64,000 nt of DNA from Sporobolomyces roseus. Its lineage: Eukaryota > Basidiomycota > Microbotryomycetes > Sporidiobolales > Sporidiobolaceae. Below, piece by piece: positions 11,555 to 23,297 of this stretch. The notes under the pieces are model-generated. The model did not search any database. It saw only the letters and a program-made list of their open reading frames with translations, and was not told where the DNA came from. Location: contig JADILM010000007.1 of assembly GCA_016617785.1 (NCBI GenBank), positions 434,001 through 498,000 of the forward strand, written 5' to 3'. The position numbers were made by a program, and so were the translations under genes. Each line of letters starts with the position of its first letter. Position 1 is the stretch's first letter.

Positions 11555-12201
11555 ATGGTAAGCAGTCCTCTTGATCAGTCAACGTAGATCTCAAACTGAT
11601 CATATTGTCTGCTCACAGTCCGCCAACTGTTAGTTCTCTCCTCTCTGATTCTCCCACACCTCCGCATCATCATCTCTTGTCTCTCTCCCCTCCCTCAACT
11701 CACGTTCACTTGCCATGTTCTCACAGCACAAGGAATCGCAACACTCTTGGACGCAGAGAAGGAAGCAGCTCAAATCGTAGCCAAAGCGAGAGAATGTACG
11801 TTCCCCCCCTCTCCTCATCCTTTCGCATCTCCCTTCGCTGACACCCCTCGTTCCATTCGCAGATCGAACGCAAAGATTAAAGGGAGCTCGAGAGGAAGCT
11901 AGTAAAGAAGTAGACAGTCTCAAGAAGAAGAAGGATGACGAATTCAAACAATTCGAATCTCAAGTTCGCCTTACCCCTCTCTTTTCTATCCCTTTCCACG
12001 TCAGGCTGATCGAGAGTCGTTGTATAGCACTCGAATGATAGCGACGAATCTCAAGACAAGGTGAACGAATCGACTCAACAACAGTTGGAAAAAATTCAAT
12101 CCTCGTTCGAATCCAACAAGGGAACCGTCGTTGATCAACTCTTAGAACGAGTCATTCAAGTCAAGGCAGAACCTCATCGTAATCTCGCTACTATGACCTA
12201 G
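11555..12201 (+). CDS. VMA10: V-type proton ATPase subunit G
   Basis: Five exons (11555-11557, 11619-11628, 11727-11795, 11863-11963, 12028-12201) give 118 aa, the normal size of subunit G. The protein reads MSANSQGIATLLDAEKEAAQ, then IVAKAREYRTQRLKGAREEA and SKEVDSLKKKKDDEFKQFES, matching the conserved N-terminal helix of Vma10/ATP6V1G. The C-terminal half is a polar helix ending LERVIQVKAEPHRNLATMT. Subunit G pairs with subunit E to form the peripheral stalks of the V1 sector on vacuolar and endosomal membranes. The first exon is just the ATG and the second only 10 nt. Both are required to reach the conserved SQGI start, so confidence in this unusual structure is high. Confidence 0.9.
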
Positions 12202-12849
12202 AGCGAAATCCTCCCCTCATTCTGACTGTTCTGGCGTGAGTTTCATCTCGCTTCATATTCTGCTTTCAAAGCGAAATGACTGAACTCGCTTTTTTCTGCG
12301 TTTTGCAGATTCTCCTATTTCAAAGGTATAACCTTCTGTTCACAACTTCCTCCACACCAATCTGTTCTTCCTTCTGTTCTGTCGCCCCAAGTCGTTTTAG
12401 CTATTCAAACGCAACTTCTCTTTTCTGTAATCTTTCGAAATGTGTTCTCTCATTCCTAGCTCGCACAATCACAGACAGTGAAGAGAGAGACTGCGAGGAT
12501 TTGTTGCACACGGAGATAAGAGGGTGGAAGGTTGCGAGGAAAACGAGAGGCTGTTGTTTGGCCTTTTTGAGCGGCTACTAATCAAGAGAAGGAGGAGTGA
12601 AGAACGACGAAAGGAACAAACGGGGAATGAGGGGGCGATAGACAACAGAGAGAGGCAAGTGGTGGGAGGTTTTTGCGGAGAGTAAGATAGAGGGGGAAGA
12701 AAGAGAGAGGGGAAACCTAAAACGAAAAATCGAACAAACACAAGAATACGAGAAAAAAAACCCGACGAAGCACCTTTTACTGCATTATTCCCTCCGTTAT
12801 CAATCCGCGATACTGCATTGTTCTTGAATCATATTAGATTGGTGGGTGA
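12202..12849. other. Convergent 3' flanks of VMA10 and the G3BP-like gene
   Basis: This 648-bp segment has T-rich and GA-rich stretches but no recognisable gene. The open frames at 12276-12581 (+) and 12469-12741 (-) are hydrophobic or serine-rich low-complexity translations without family features. It probably contains the two 3' UTRs and polyadenylation sites. Confidence 0.35.
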
Positions 12850-14976
12850 TTACTGCTTTTGTTGTTGAGTTTGACCGCTTCCTTGCCTAGAGCCTCCTCC
12901 TCCTCCAGTTCTTCCTCCTCGATTTCCTTGGTTTCGACCGGAGTTAGCTCCACCTCTTCCACCTTGTCCTCCACTTCTCTGTCCCTGACCATCCTTCTGT
13001 TGTTGTCCACCTTGACCCTTTCCTTGACCTTGGGCAGAAGATCCACCAGCTCCTTCACCAGCTTGTCTAGGTCGGGGAGGAGGTCGTTCGTTGTGAGGTT
13101 TCCTCTCGACTACGTTGATACGGGCTTTGTCACCGGTAGAAGTCTCGAAGGTGATCCCGTTCTCGCCTCCATCTTGGTGTCGCATCGAAACTTGAATCGC
13201 TTTGCGAGCGTCGTTGAGGTTGATGAATTCGACGAAAGCGCAAGCTTTCTGTGCAACAGACGCATCTACTTAGTCAGAGGGGTCCGCAGTCCGACTAGAG
13301 GAAGACAAGACGACGCACGGAACGAATAATGTCCAGTTCCTTGAGAGGACCGAATCGACTAGTCAAAACTTCTCTCAATTGCTTCTCCGTGACGAATTCG
13401 ACGACACCCTTGACGAAGCAGTTCGAGTGTACGACAGCTTGAACTTGTTCGGTGAAGTTTGAGGGAGGTTGAGCGGAAGAAGAAGAAGGAGCGGTAGTGT
13501 TCGAGGCGGAGGGAGTAGGAGCAGAAGGAGTCGAGGGTTCAGCTTGCTTCTAATTGAGAAGTGTGGGATCAGTAGCAGTTCCAAGTGGTATTTTAAAGTG
13601 TAGGAGATACTTACTTGAGGAGCAGCAGAAGCACCCTTGCTCGCACTGGCCATTGAACCCCATTTGTTGGTGTTTGAGGCTGCGAGACTCGCCCAAGATT
13701 TGGGAGCGGCTGGTGCAGCAGGTGTGGGAGCAGGAGCGGGGGCAGATACGGCAGGAGAAGCAGGGGCAGGGGTGGAAGCGGGAGCTGGAGAAGAGGAAGC
13801 TTGAGGAGTGGGAGGAGTAGGTTCTGAAGGAGCACTTTCGACGGGTGCCTTCGATTCGACAGGGGCGACAGATTCGGCGATCTCCTCCTCCTTGTCGGCC
13901 TTCTTGACTTCTTCGACGACAGGTGCGGGAGGTGCGGGTTCTTCGATGAGAGGAGGAGGAGCTTCGTTGCTCTTGTGCTCGACTTCGGTCAGAGGCTCAA
14001 CTTCGACGGCAGCAGCGGGTTCCTCAACCTTCTCGGCATCACCGTTGACAGTAGCAGCATCCTTGCCGTTTGGCTGAGCTGCGACAGCTTCAGATCCGAA
14101 AGTGAAGGAAGATTCAGCAGTTGCTGGTTCCGAAGAAGCGACGGTGGTCGATTCCTCCTCCTTGACGAGGTCTTGAGCGGGCTTGACATCGTTGAAGAGA
14201 ACGCTTTTGACACTTGTAGGTGCGTTGTCGTTCGAAGGAGAGGCGGAAGGAACTGGAGCGGGAGAGGAGGAAGATTGTTCGGGTTGAGCCGAGGTCGAAG
14301 CCGGAGCAGGGGTGACATCCTCATCGCCTTCCTCCTTGATGTACCGGCAGATATCGTTGAGGACAAAGTAACCATTGGGCTGTTCAGCGAGGAAGAAGGT
14401 TTGGGCGAATTTGCGCCAAGCTCCGTTCGAGTTCGACATTTCTCCGATAACTTGAACGATGATACCTCCCTCGGCTGAAGATTGACTGTCTACGTTCGAG
14501 ATGTAAACCTTGCAGTCCTCGAAAGCGAGCGACATGATTTTGGCATGAATCTCCTGAAGAGTTTGCGAAAATAGGAGGTTGAGAGTCAGTGGCTGATCAA
14601 TCCACCTCAAATCCCTTTCAAGCGGATGCAGAATGGTACTCACCTGTTGTCCATAGCATGCAACGGTCTCCTCGCCTTCTGTAGAGTGAATGAGAGTCGA
14701 TCGTTTGGTGTAGAAGCAGTGTAAACGAGCCGGATCTTTGTTGAGGTAAGAATAGTACTACAAAGGCACAGGAGAAGCGGGTCAGTAGCCGTGTAGTCTA
14801 TTGAAAGTATTTAAACATACCTGAGAGAGGAAAGCCCATCCAATTCTAGCAGAATCAGTCGCATCGCTAGCCTTTGCCATTTGTCTGTTGGAGGGAGAGA
14901 GTCAGCTATTGATTAGGCTGTACGCCAGTGGGATAGTGACTCACGACTTGTCCGAGGTATCGGCAGTCGTAGCCAT
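12850..14976 (-). CDS. G3BP-like protein: NTF2-like domain, acidic/proline linker, RRM, RGG tail
   Basis: The start exon reads MATTADTSDKS, spliced to QMAKASDATDSARIGWAFLS, then YYSYLNKDPARLHCFYTKRS and EGEETVACYGQQ. Next come EIHAKIMSLAFEDCKVYISN and the NTF2 core FAQTFFLAEQPNGYFVLNDI. This order is characteristic of the NTF2-like domain in G3BP/Nxt3/Bre5 proteins. A long linker rich in P, A, E and S follows. The RRM has an RNP2-like stretch CFVKGVVEFV and an RNP1-like stretch ACAFVEFINL. The C-terminus is G/Q/R-rich (RSGGQGGRGGANSGRNQGNR), as in RGG RNA-binding tails. Family members nucleate stress granules and partner with a Ubp3/USP10-type deubiquitinase. The gene lies just downstream of, and on the same strand as, the splicing factor RNPS1. 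The symbol is left empty because G3BP and Bre5 naming varies in fungi. Confidence 0.85.
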
Positions 14977-15168
14977 ATTACAAGAGAAGAGAGAGGAGGG
15001 AGAAAAGTGGGAAAGTTGCGGGAGGGAAAGAAGAAACAGAAATCTCCTATCTTTCGCAAGTCCCACTTTCGCTCGTTTCGAGACTATTCGGGACTCTCTA
15101 AGATTGAATGGTGACTGCTGAAACTACTATTGGATTTGCATCAAGCGAAAAAGTAATCAAGAAACTAT

Positions 15169-15982
15169 TCAATCCCGATTCCGTCCTCCTTTTCCTCCTC
15201 TCGGCGAAGGACTCCTTCTCCTGCTGACTACTGGACTCCTGCTAATCCTTCTAGTTTTCGTGACATTTCTCCTCACCGGACTCCTCGATCGACTACGACT
15301 CCTGCTCGGTGAACGTCCACCTCGTTTCCTCGCAGGAAGAGGACTCCTCGATCGACTCCTTGATCTACTGATGCTCATCTTCCTCACTGGCGACCTAGAT
15401 CGGCTCAAGCTCCTCCTCGGACTGTAGCTGGCACTTCTCGTCCTACTTCTGCCTCGAGGCGCACCTCGCGCTGGAGGTGGAGATGCCCTTTTCGAAACCG
15501 TCTTTCCACCTCGAGGCGAAAGCGGTTCGAGAATCGCAGTAATGATGGATCCATCAATTTGTCCTCCATCCATGTAGGCTGCAGCTTTCGAAGCAGCAGC
15601 TGAAGAAGCGAATCCAATCCATGCTGTTCCTTTGTGAGTTCCAGCTAAAATGAGCGAAAGACTCAATCTCGTCAGTTCAAATGGCTCCTTTCGAGATTGG
15701 AAGAGACGCGGGGACTAACTCTTCTTATCGATAGGGAGATCAATGTCTACGATCTTCCCGTAAACATCAAAGATTTCCTCCAAATGACCAGCCATAACAT
15801 TCTTCGTCAATTTCCCAACTTTGATCGTGTCTCCCTCGGGTGTGGGCGAGCGAGAAGGAGAGCTATTGATAAGCGAGACCAGCGTTAGTCTTCGAATGGC
15901 AGGTGCGAGATGGGAAGACGGGAATAAATGCGAACCGAGAACGGGACAAAGATCGACCTCGAGGAGAAGGAGAGCGAGGCAT
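15169..15982 (-). CDS. RNPS1: RNPS1-like SR protein (exon-junction / ASAP complex)
   Basis: Three exons (15982-15936, 15862-15720, 15644-15169) encode 221 aa. A short RS leader (MPRSPSPRGRSLSRSRSPSR) precedes one RRM. The RRM runs from DTIKVGKLTKNVMAGHLEEI through FDVYGKIVDIDLPIDKK and GTAWIGFASSAAASKAAAYM to DGGQIDGSIITAILEPL. The MDGGQIDG-I-A sequence is diagnostic of RNPS1. The C-terminus is a classic RS domain with many SRSRSRSRSP units. RNPS1 marks spliced mRNA and, with Acinus and SAP18, forms the ASAP complex in the nucleus, influencing splicing and mRNA surveillance. The start is chosen because it opens the RS leader and exon lengths keep frame throughout. Confidence 0.88.
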
Positions 15983-16431
15983 ATTGCTATAAAGTTACTT
16001 TTGTAGTGTTTGAGAGTGTTCGGAGGTCTAGCGAGACTGTGGAGGGAGAGGATGAGATGGAATCGAATGTTGTGGATTGATGAAAGATTTCTGGCTCACC
16101 TGAGGGTTGTAGAGGACGGACGGTGTCTGTCTATTGTATATGGTCCTCTGCGGCTGGGCAGAAGCGTGTAAGGAGGTGTAGATGGCTGTTGAAGATAGTG
16201 GGGAGGAGCGAAAAGGGAAATTTCGCAACTTTGAGCGAACAATCAATCTTCGCAAGTCGAGTGAACAGCGCTAGAGTGAACCGCTGAGTGACGACTCAAG
16301 CAAGATCAAACCATTCAAGCGAAGGATCATTTTGAATCGCTTCGCACCTGACTTTTGCCTGACTTTCCTCTCGCGATTGTCCAAGGCGGATCATACTGAA
16401 CGATGAGCTAGTTACAACAAACGACGACGAA
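15983..16431. promoter_or_regulatory. Upstream region of RNPS1 / 3' flank of SEC24
   Basis: The 449-bp gap holds the putative RNPS1 promoter. It contains tttcgcaacttt at 16221-16232, one of several copies of this word seen upstream of genes in the window, and cttcgcaag nearby. A minus-strand open frame (16028-16255) overlaps the leader region but has no family features. Confidence 0.35.
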
Positions 16432-19400
16432 TTACCAACTTGTCCACGAAGAGCTGTCAAATTCACTCTTCTTGTTTTCACCCATCAACGAAGATTGAAT
16501 CGATTGATGCACGTAGCAAAGATAGTCGACATAGGAGAACTGCGCGCATGAACACAATTTAGTCAGCTTCCTCAAGAGTACAGAGGAGCTAAATCGAGAT
16601 CATGCGTACCTGCTCGTTGTTCGAGTCTTCAATGAGCATGTTTGAGAATTCAATTTCGGTTCCATCGATATTTTGACGTGCGATGAGGACGGGCAATTGT
16701 CGACCTGTTCGCTCTTCAAAGTAAGAAAGAATGTTGCGCATCTGAGCAGATAGTCGGGTAGGAAGATCGGGGAGGGAAGTCTGCGAGGGTTCGAGAGAAA
16801 CGAGTCAGGAAACGAAGAGAGGAGGAGGTAAGGGAGGAAGGAATTCACCATTCGAGTATCGAGTTCATCAAGGTTTTCGACAGAGTAGAGATCCTGCAGA
16901 ATAGCAGGAGAGACTGCTTGACCAAGCCATAGAATCGCTTTCTCTCCATTTTCTGCATTTCCGCAACGAGTTTTAGCAATCCATGTTTGTTGAAGCTTAA
17001 ACGTGAGAGCGAACGTACCGACAAGGTAAGCACCATGAGGCTCCATCCGAGCATAACTGCATCGAATAGCTTGAGGCATAACGAGTCGACCGGTTTCGTC
17101 CGGGAATCCAACATCGTCTGGGAAGAGATGAACAGCGAGCATCCGTGGGTAAAGCATTCGAACGGTAGCTCCAACTCCTGAGCTCTTGACATGTCGCATG
17201 TGCCATGTTCGAACGTCCGAAGCGACAGCTCCACCTAGAAATGGAGAAGATGATCAGCTATGATGCCCGAAACGAGCGAATCGAAAGCAAAGCGTACCCT
17301 TCAAAGCTTTCGTCTTCATCAAAGCGAGAGCGTATAACGGGAAGAGCTTGAATGATTCGGGAAGGATGAGCTGTGGAGTGAAGTACAGGGAATCAGAAAC
17401 TATCAGTTCGAGAACCGATGAAACTCGACTCACTTGTGCTGGAGAGGTCGATGAGGCGCAATGTTTTCGGTAAGCGAGCAGAGTCTTGACGCAACCCTCC
17501 GTCAGGATTTCCCTCACCATTCTCAAACTCTTGTTGTTCGTTTGCGTGATCGATTCTTTCGCAATGACAGCGATCGTCGTGTCCATATCGGCGTATCTGA
17601 AAACGTTGTTGACGAGTGAAGTGACGGGAACCGCAATGTTGTGCACTCGGACCCTTCGTTGACCAGTCGAGGAAGTGTAGAGAGCGGCACATTGGAAATA
17701 GGCATCTGTCTTTTCGTCGAGTTTCGATTCGTGCTTGATTCGCGCTGCGATAGCTTTGTCGGCGTCGAGAGTACCAAACTCAAGATCGGTGATGTTGCGT
17801 TGGAAGAAGTTTCCAAAGTGATCCGAAATTCGAAGACCTGTGAAAATGGATCGAGACCCTTAGTTTCGTGACCCCAGACGCTAAGGCTAAAGACAACTCA
17901 CCATTCGAGCATCGAATTCGCATGGTGACGCTGTAAGCCGTCTCTCGCTTGACCACTCGACCAATCTCTTCCCGTAACAGTTTTCCGTCTCGAACTGGGT
18001 CGAATCGAGGGTGGAAGAACAGATCTCCTCCTGTCAGACTCGGTAACACACCTGCGCACAATTCAACGGTTAGCTCCTCTTGCAGACTACTAAACAAACG
18101 AAATTGCTCACCGAGAGTAGCGGCATCAATGTATTGAGACGGGAAGAGGAACAAGTTGATTCCGATTCCTGCCTCGACGCATTCTTCGGCGCTCACTCGG
18201 TAGAAAGGATCTTGGACAGTGAACAACGTCTTCTCCTTGTCGGTACCGTACAGTTTCGGATCTTCTCGGTGTTTGAGCGCTCCAGGACCGACGGTGGGAA
18301 GGGAAGTTTGGAAGATATTGAGTTGACCTCCGAGGTTTTTCTGAATGATGAGAAATGTTTAGCTTGAGAGGCCTGGAACGAGATGAAATGGCGACGTACC
18401 AGAGACAGCATAGCCGCTTTTAGGGGACCGACAATCGCAGCTTCGACAACAGATGTTTCCTCGACCAGTTTCGGCAGCGTATCGAGTAAGCTTTCAATCG
18501 CAGGTCTGTTCCGAAAGAGCGAAGGATCAGCTTTCGAAACTATAGTTCAGACGCAAGGATGGACGTACCGAGATTCGAAAGGATCGACTAAGAAACCTTC
18601 TAACAGCGGCACAAACATGTCGCCGATATCTGAAACGACCAACATTTGCGCTTGCTCTAGACCAGCCTGTGAGGATGTCGATGACGAAGTCAGCAAACCA
18701 GTAGCTGGAGAGATTCTCATGACAACTCACCTTGAGGTTGTAAAACTGAACACTCTTATCGAAAGTGATAATCGCAACTTTCGCTCCTTCTGGCAATCCA
18801 CCTGGAACGATCTCTGCAGTCTCTCCCTCAGCTCCCTCGACCTTCTTCCCATAGAACAACTCTTTCAATCCAGCGACCGCTTCTTGTACAACACCACATC
18901 TCACACTCGACCAACTAACGTCGATCGCAAAGATGTAGTGTAGAGGTGTTGGTTCTCGAGGGGAAGATCCAGGTTGAGTTGGATTATCTTGTACCCAGTA
19001 ATCTCGGTTGACGGCGAAATCGACTGAACCCTGTCGAAGTTCGGGTCGTTGATCGAGATCCATTCTTCGTTGCGACATGTCGAGGTGAGAGAAGTATTCC
19101 GGAACGACTGCGGGCGAGCTCACGGTTGAGCATAGTCATGATTGACTCGATGAAAAGAGAGAAAAGGCTCACCTTCTGTAGCAGCACCACACAGATTACA
19201 CAAGAATTTTTGACCTCCTTCGACAAACACACACCAAGGATTGATGTAACCTCTACATCGCTCACATCGAGGCGGTCCAGTCTCTCCAAAATCGACGACA
19301 GGTATCGATCCTTCTTCTGGACGAAGGTGAGCGAAAGGTTGAACGACGAGTCCGAGGGGGAGTTGAGAAGCGACGGCGAGATCATCAGAGAGTGGAAGGT

Positions 19401-20465
19401 TGTAGGTTGTCATCCGTAAGAATCGGGGATTGCAGTTGCCTTGATCGATAGCGATAAATTCGGTGTTGGAGAGGGGAGCGGCCATTCGAGAACAGGTCAT
19501 GTAAGGTTCGATGCGATACAGACTTTGATCGGCTTCTTGAACTGCTACCGGAGAAGGGATGTGATCGGGATCAATACGAATACGTTGTTTCGGAGGAATT
19601 CGTTGTCCGGCGGTGTGAGGTGGTTGAGGAATACCAGAAATGGGTTGAGGTTGTTGTGAAGGTTGGAAAGAAGCGGGAGGAGCTTGGGAAGGATGAGGAG
19701 GATAGTCTTGCGGGGGCATCTGCTGATTCTGATTCTGATACTGAGATTCTTGAGGATGCATCTGTTGATTCTGTTGTTGATAATGAGCGGGAGGAGCCAT
19801 ATTCTGATGAGGATGAGGCTGAGATTGCTGCTGATGGAATTGCTGCTGCTCTTGCATCGCTCGGGGATCCATCTGTTGTTGTTGTTGTTGTTGCTGATCT
19901 GGATGACCTTGTTGAGGGAAGTAAGACTGAGGGTGTTGTGGCATATCGGAAGGAGGCATTGGCGAAGGTCCTCCTCCTCCTCCTCCTGGTCCAGGACTCG
20001 CTCCTTCTGCGTGATACGCTCTCGCTGATCTCTTCCCCCTCGCCGGAGCTACTACAGGTCCACCTCCTGGAGTCGAAGGACCCGAATCGATCCCCTAATG
20101 AAATTCGCGTCTTTAGTATTTCGGATCGAGGGAAGAAGTGTTTCGAAGGGGGAGCTTACGGGTGTAGGAGGCTGTAGACTCATTCCTTGCATCCCTTGAT
20201 TCATTTGATCCATTCCTTGAGGAATCATCCCTCGATTCACAGCAGGAGAGAGTCGTCCACCGGCATTCTGAGGTTGACCGAGAGGAGGATTCAATTGACT
20301 CGGATGAGCAGAGGGAGATGCAGCAGCTCCGTTATAAGATGCTGATTGATGGACAAACTGTGGAGGCTGTCGAGGTTGAGAGGAGGGGTGGAGTTGCGAT
20401 TGAGGAGGATGAGAATACGATTGACTTTGAGGAGGGTAAGGAGGTCTGCTACCGTTCGGATCCAT
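16432..20465 (-). CDS. SEC24: COPII coat cargo-binding subunit Sec24
   Basis: The gene starts at 20465 with MDPNGSRPPYPPQSQSYSHP. The N-terminal 200-plus residues are disordered and Q/P-rich, including a polyglutamine run near 19870-19890. The folded part begins RIRIDPDHIPSPVAVQ. A zinc-finger module (CERCRGYINPWCVFVEGG, then CNLCG) follows GQGNCNPRFLRMTTYNLPLS-type Sec24 sequence. The trunk domain has TPLHYIFAIDVSWSSVRCGV and AKVAIITFDKSVQFYNLK. The gelsolin-like end includes RQLPVLIARQNIDGTEIEFS. The last exon, FSYVDYLCYVHQSIQSSLMG, ends at a stop at 16432. Sec24 pairs with Sec23 at ER exit sites and selects cargo for COPII vesicles. About a dozen short introns are present; internal borders were judged by frame and homology, not individually verified. 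Confidence 0.9.
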
Positions 20466-21696
20466 CGCGACCAGCTACCGAGACTAGCTACTCTCTACTC
20501 TTGTCGAAAGCTTTGGGAAGTGAAGTGAAGCGAAGCAAAGAAACGCTCCCTCGCGATTAAAGTATAACGTGTCGTTTTAATTTCGCACAAGACTGCTTTC
20601 GAGACTCAGATAGGACTACTGACGATCTGACAGCTAGAGAATGCCATAACCGCTACAAGAGACGCGATGATGAGGGGAAAGGAACTTTTCGCAACTTTTC
20701 GAATTCTTGTCGAAACGAGTCTAAGCATTCGACGTATCTCGCAATCTTCGTCGGTCGAGCTCGACGGGACGACAGCACATGGTCGATGACAGACTTCCTC
20801 GATTGCTAATAAGCGAAAGAGGGAAAGGATTACAAACGAAAGTCCCAAAAAGCTGATGTCGCCAGCAAAGTAAAGTAATAACGACACTAAGAGGCGACGC
20901 GAGAGGTAGCCCGTATGACTCCAAGGCGATACTAAGAGCTCTAGATAGCAGCTCTTCGCGTTGACGATTAACTGGCGAGGAGTTGAGAAGAGCTACGCGT
21001 TGCAAACTTAGAACTATTCAGTGACTCGAGTCTTCCGAGATGTAGCCGTATGTGCGCAGGCCCGAAAGGTCATGACCCATACAAAGAGACCGGGTGACAC
21101 CACGAGCGAATGCGGCAGACTCAGGGTCGATTAGCAGCTTAGCGTTACCATTCCGAGAACGAAGAAGTGCCAAGGTCCAGCTGAGAAGCAGCTTGTCAGC
21201 TCCTCTGTGGCAGAGCCGCAGCAGAATATTTTCTTCTCATTCTGGTCGAGACTTGGAAGCAACCAGCACGGTCAGCGGGTTGGTAGAGATCATATAGGGT
21301 TCTGAACGTACTGAATTTAAGCGATTACGTTCTACCGGATGGCCCCTTACGGTTCTGAATGCCTTCCAGCGTGACAGAGCTCCTCTCGCACCCTCTTGGT
21401 AGACCGCTATCGTCGTCCTAGTGGTCGGTTCTGTCCGCTGAAGCCAAAAAGAGCGAAAATGAGAATCGGAGAGGTGCGAACAGTTTGATCGAGATAGGAA
21501 GCTGCTCAGTCGAGGCCCGAAGCTACAAAGAGTCCTGAGCATGAGATTCGAAGCATTGAAGTGAACGGTAAAGGCAATAGGGGAGGAGAGAGGCTGGGAG
21601 TTTGACCTCTTACCACAACCTCACCACTCCCGATAGACTCTGCTAGCTACTTCAATCACCACAGATCAACGTACGAACCCCTAGAGAAGTAATCCG
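20466..21696. other. Long divergent intergenic region between SEC24 and PEP12
   Basis: This 1.23-kb region has no open frame that resembles a protein and is among the larger gaps in this gene-dense window. Near SEC24 it carries cttttcgcaacttttc (20685-20700), a motif that recurs at other promoters. The central part (about 20850-21550) is mixed-composition sequence without long low-complexity tracts. I looked for tRNA A/B boxes and for signature sequences of U1, U2, U4, U5, U6, SRP, RNase P and telomerase RNA, and did not recognise any. A lineage-specific non-coding RNA cannot be excluded. Confidence 0.35.
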
Positions 21697-23069
21697 ATGG
21701 TCAGTCTCCTCTTTCCCACATCCGTTTTTCCCCTCCATCATCCGCTCACACCTTCCATTCTTTGAACGATGACAGAGTTTCCAAGATCTAGAAAGAGGTT
21801 TAGGAGAAAGAGCACCTCTCAATAGAAGGAATGATACAACCTCAGGTCCGTCTCGATCACTCCTCGACTTTCAAGTCGATTATCGCTGACCCGTTCAGTT
21901 TATACAGAAGAAGACGAACAGTTTCGGTTATTGGCGAGGTCGCTATCAACTCAAACACATAAGATCTCGGCGAATACAGCAGCCATCTCGAAGTTGGTTG
22001 AACTGTTGGGGAGTTCAAAGGATAATCCTCCACTTCGAACGAGGCTGTACGTTCTAAATTTCTCTTTCTACTCCGCATCGAAAGAGGAGGCGTTGATTCG
22101 AGAAGGAGTCTGCCAGGCATGACTTGACGGAATCGACGAGAGAGGTGTTGAAAGGATCAACTTTCGACGTCAAACGGTTATCGGATTGGAAACTTTCACC
22201 CTCAGACGTGAGTTAGATCTCCCTTCAGAACTAACAGCTTCAACTGACAGCTTCGAGGCTTGATCGATCGCAGAGACAGCACAAACAAGAACAGCAGAAG
22301 ATTTCGACCGATTTCCAAAGAGCGCTCGAATCGTTTCAAAGTGTATCGAGGAGGAGTGCGGAGAAACAGAGACAGTTTGTGCAGAAAGCGAAACGGACAG
22401 TTGAGGCCATCGATTCGGGAGCGATATCACCTGGTGTTGTCGAGTGAGTCGAACTGTTTCGGTTATTGAGCGAGACTCGAAGCTCACCGTATACCTTCGC
22501 CTCACAGCTCAAACGGAACTGGCCAGCTTCTCGAATTGTAGGTAGTCAATGCTGTCACCTGTCACACCCTCAGCTGAAAGGTCCTTGAGTACGTACAGGC
22601 AAACCACCTCGGATCAAATCCAAGATGCAGACCTCGAATTCCAAGAACAACTGATTCAAGAACGAGAAGGAGAGATTGAACAAATCGAACAAGGTATCAC
22701 AGAACTGAATCAGATCTTTAAAGATCTCGGCCAAATCGTAGGAGAACAACAAAGCATGATTGGTACGCTTTCCTTTTCTTCTTTCCTTTCTCGATCTGCG
22801 CTCATTATCGGTTGTGACCGCAGACAATATCGAGACGAACGTTCTATCGGTTGCGAGAGATACTCATGGGGCTTCGACGCAACTCACGGAGGCGCATGCG
22901 TATCAGAGAAAAGCGGGGAGAAGAATGTTTTGTCTCTTGTTGGTCTTCTTACTCGTTCTAACCGTTGTACTACTCGCTGTACGTCTTTGCTACTCTCTTT
23001 TCCTATCCTTTCGTGCGTGAGACTCGAGGCTGATCTTTGTATCGCGCGGTTGAACAGGTATTCTCTTGA
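21697..23069 (+). CDS. PEP12: Qa-SNARE (syntaxin), Pep12 / syntaxin-7 type
   Basis: Nine exons were joined (21697-21699, 21776-21845, 21899-22046, 22117-22207, 22274-22443, 22508-22537, 22599-22762, 22824-22978, 23058-23069), giving 280 aa. An N-terminal three-helix region reads FRLLARSLSTQTHKISANTA and LVELLGSSKDNPPLRTRLHD, followed by KISTDFQRALESFQSVSRRS. The SNARE motif is EREGEIEQIEQGITELNQIF, then KDLGQIVGEQQSMIDNIETN, with the zero-layer glutamine in the GEQQ segment. A single C-terminal membrane anchor (RRMFCLLLVFLLVLTVVLLA) ends the protein. Members act in fusion at the late endosome/prevacuole. Assignment to Pep12 rather than Tlg2 or Sso rests on the REGEIEQIEQ-type SNARE motif and size. 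The first exon is only ATG and the last only 12 nt. The 3' end converges on AIP1. Confidence 0.85.
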
Positions 23070-23297
23070 GTTTCTCTTCTTCGTCATCCCCCGTAGTGCC
23101 TGTTGTGCATTTTAGCCGAACGTCTTTGCAGTATCCGCCATCAAACAATACCATCTCCCGGCGTCGAGTCTGACTTGCTCCGCTGAAGACACGAAAAGAT
23201 GCAGCGAAAAGCCGATACCCTTTCCGAGCATGGACAAAGATTGTGATAGAGCAATTTTTCACAGTTTCAAATCGACGACGATGAGGCTAAACTGTTT

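Noticed and set aside
13808..14478. Plus-strand frames opposite the G3BP-like gene
   Set aside because: They are antisense shadows of a proline/alanine/glutamate-rich coding region.
13375..14643. Treating the 422-aa minus-strand frame as a complete gene
   Set aside because: It is the central part of the spliced G3BP-like gene; intron read-through explains its odd ends.
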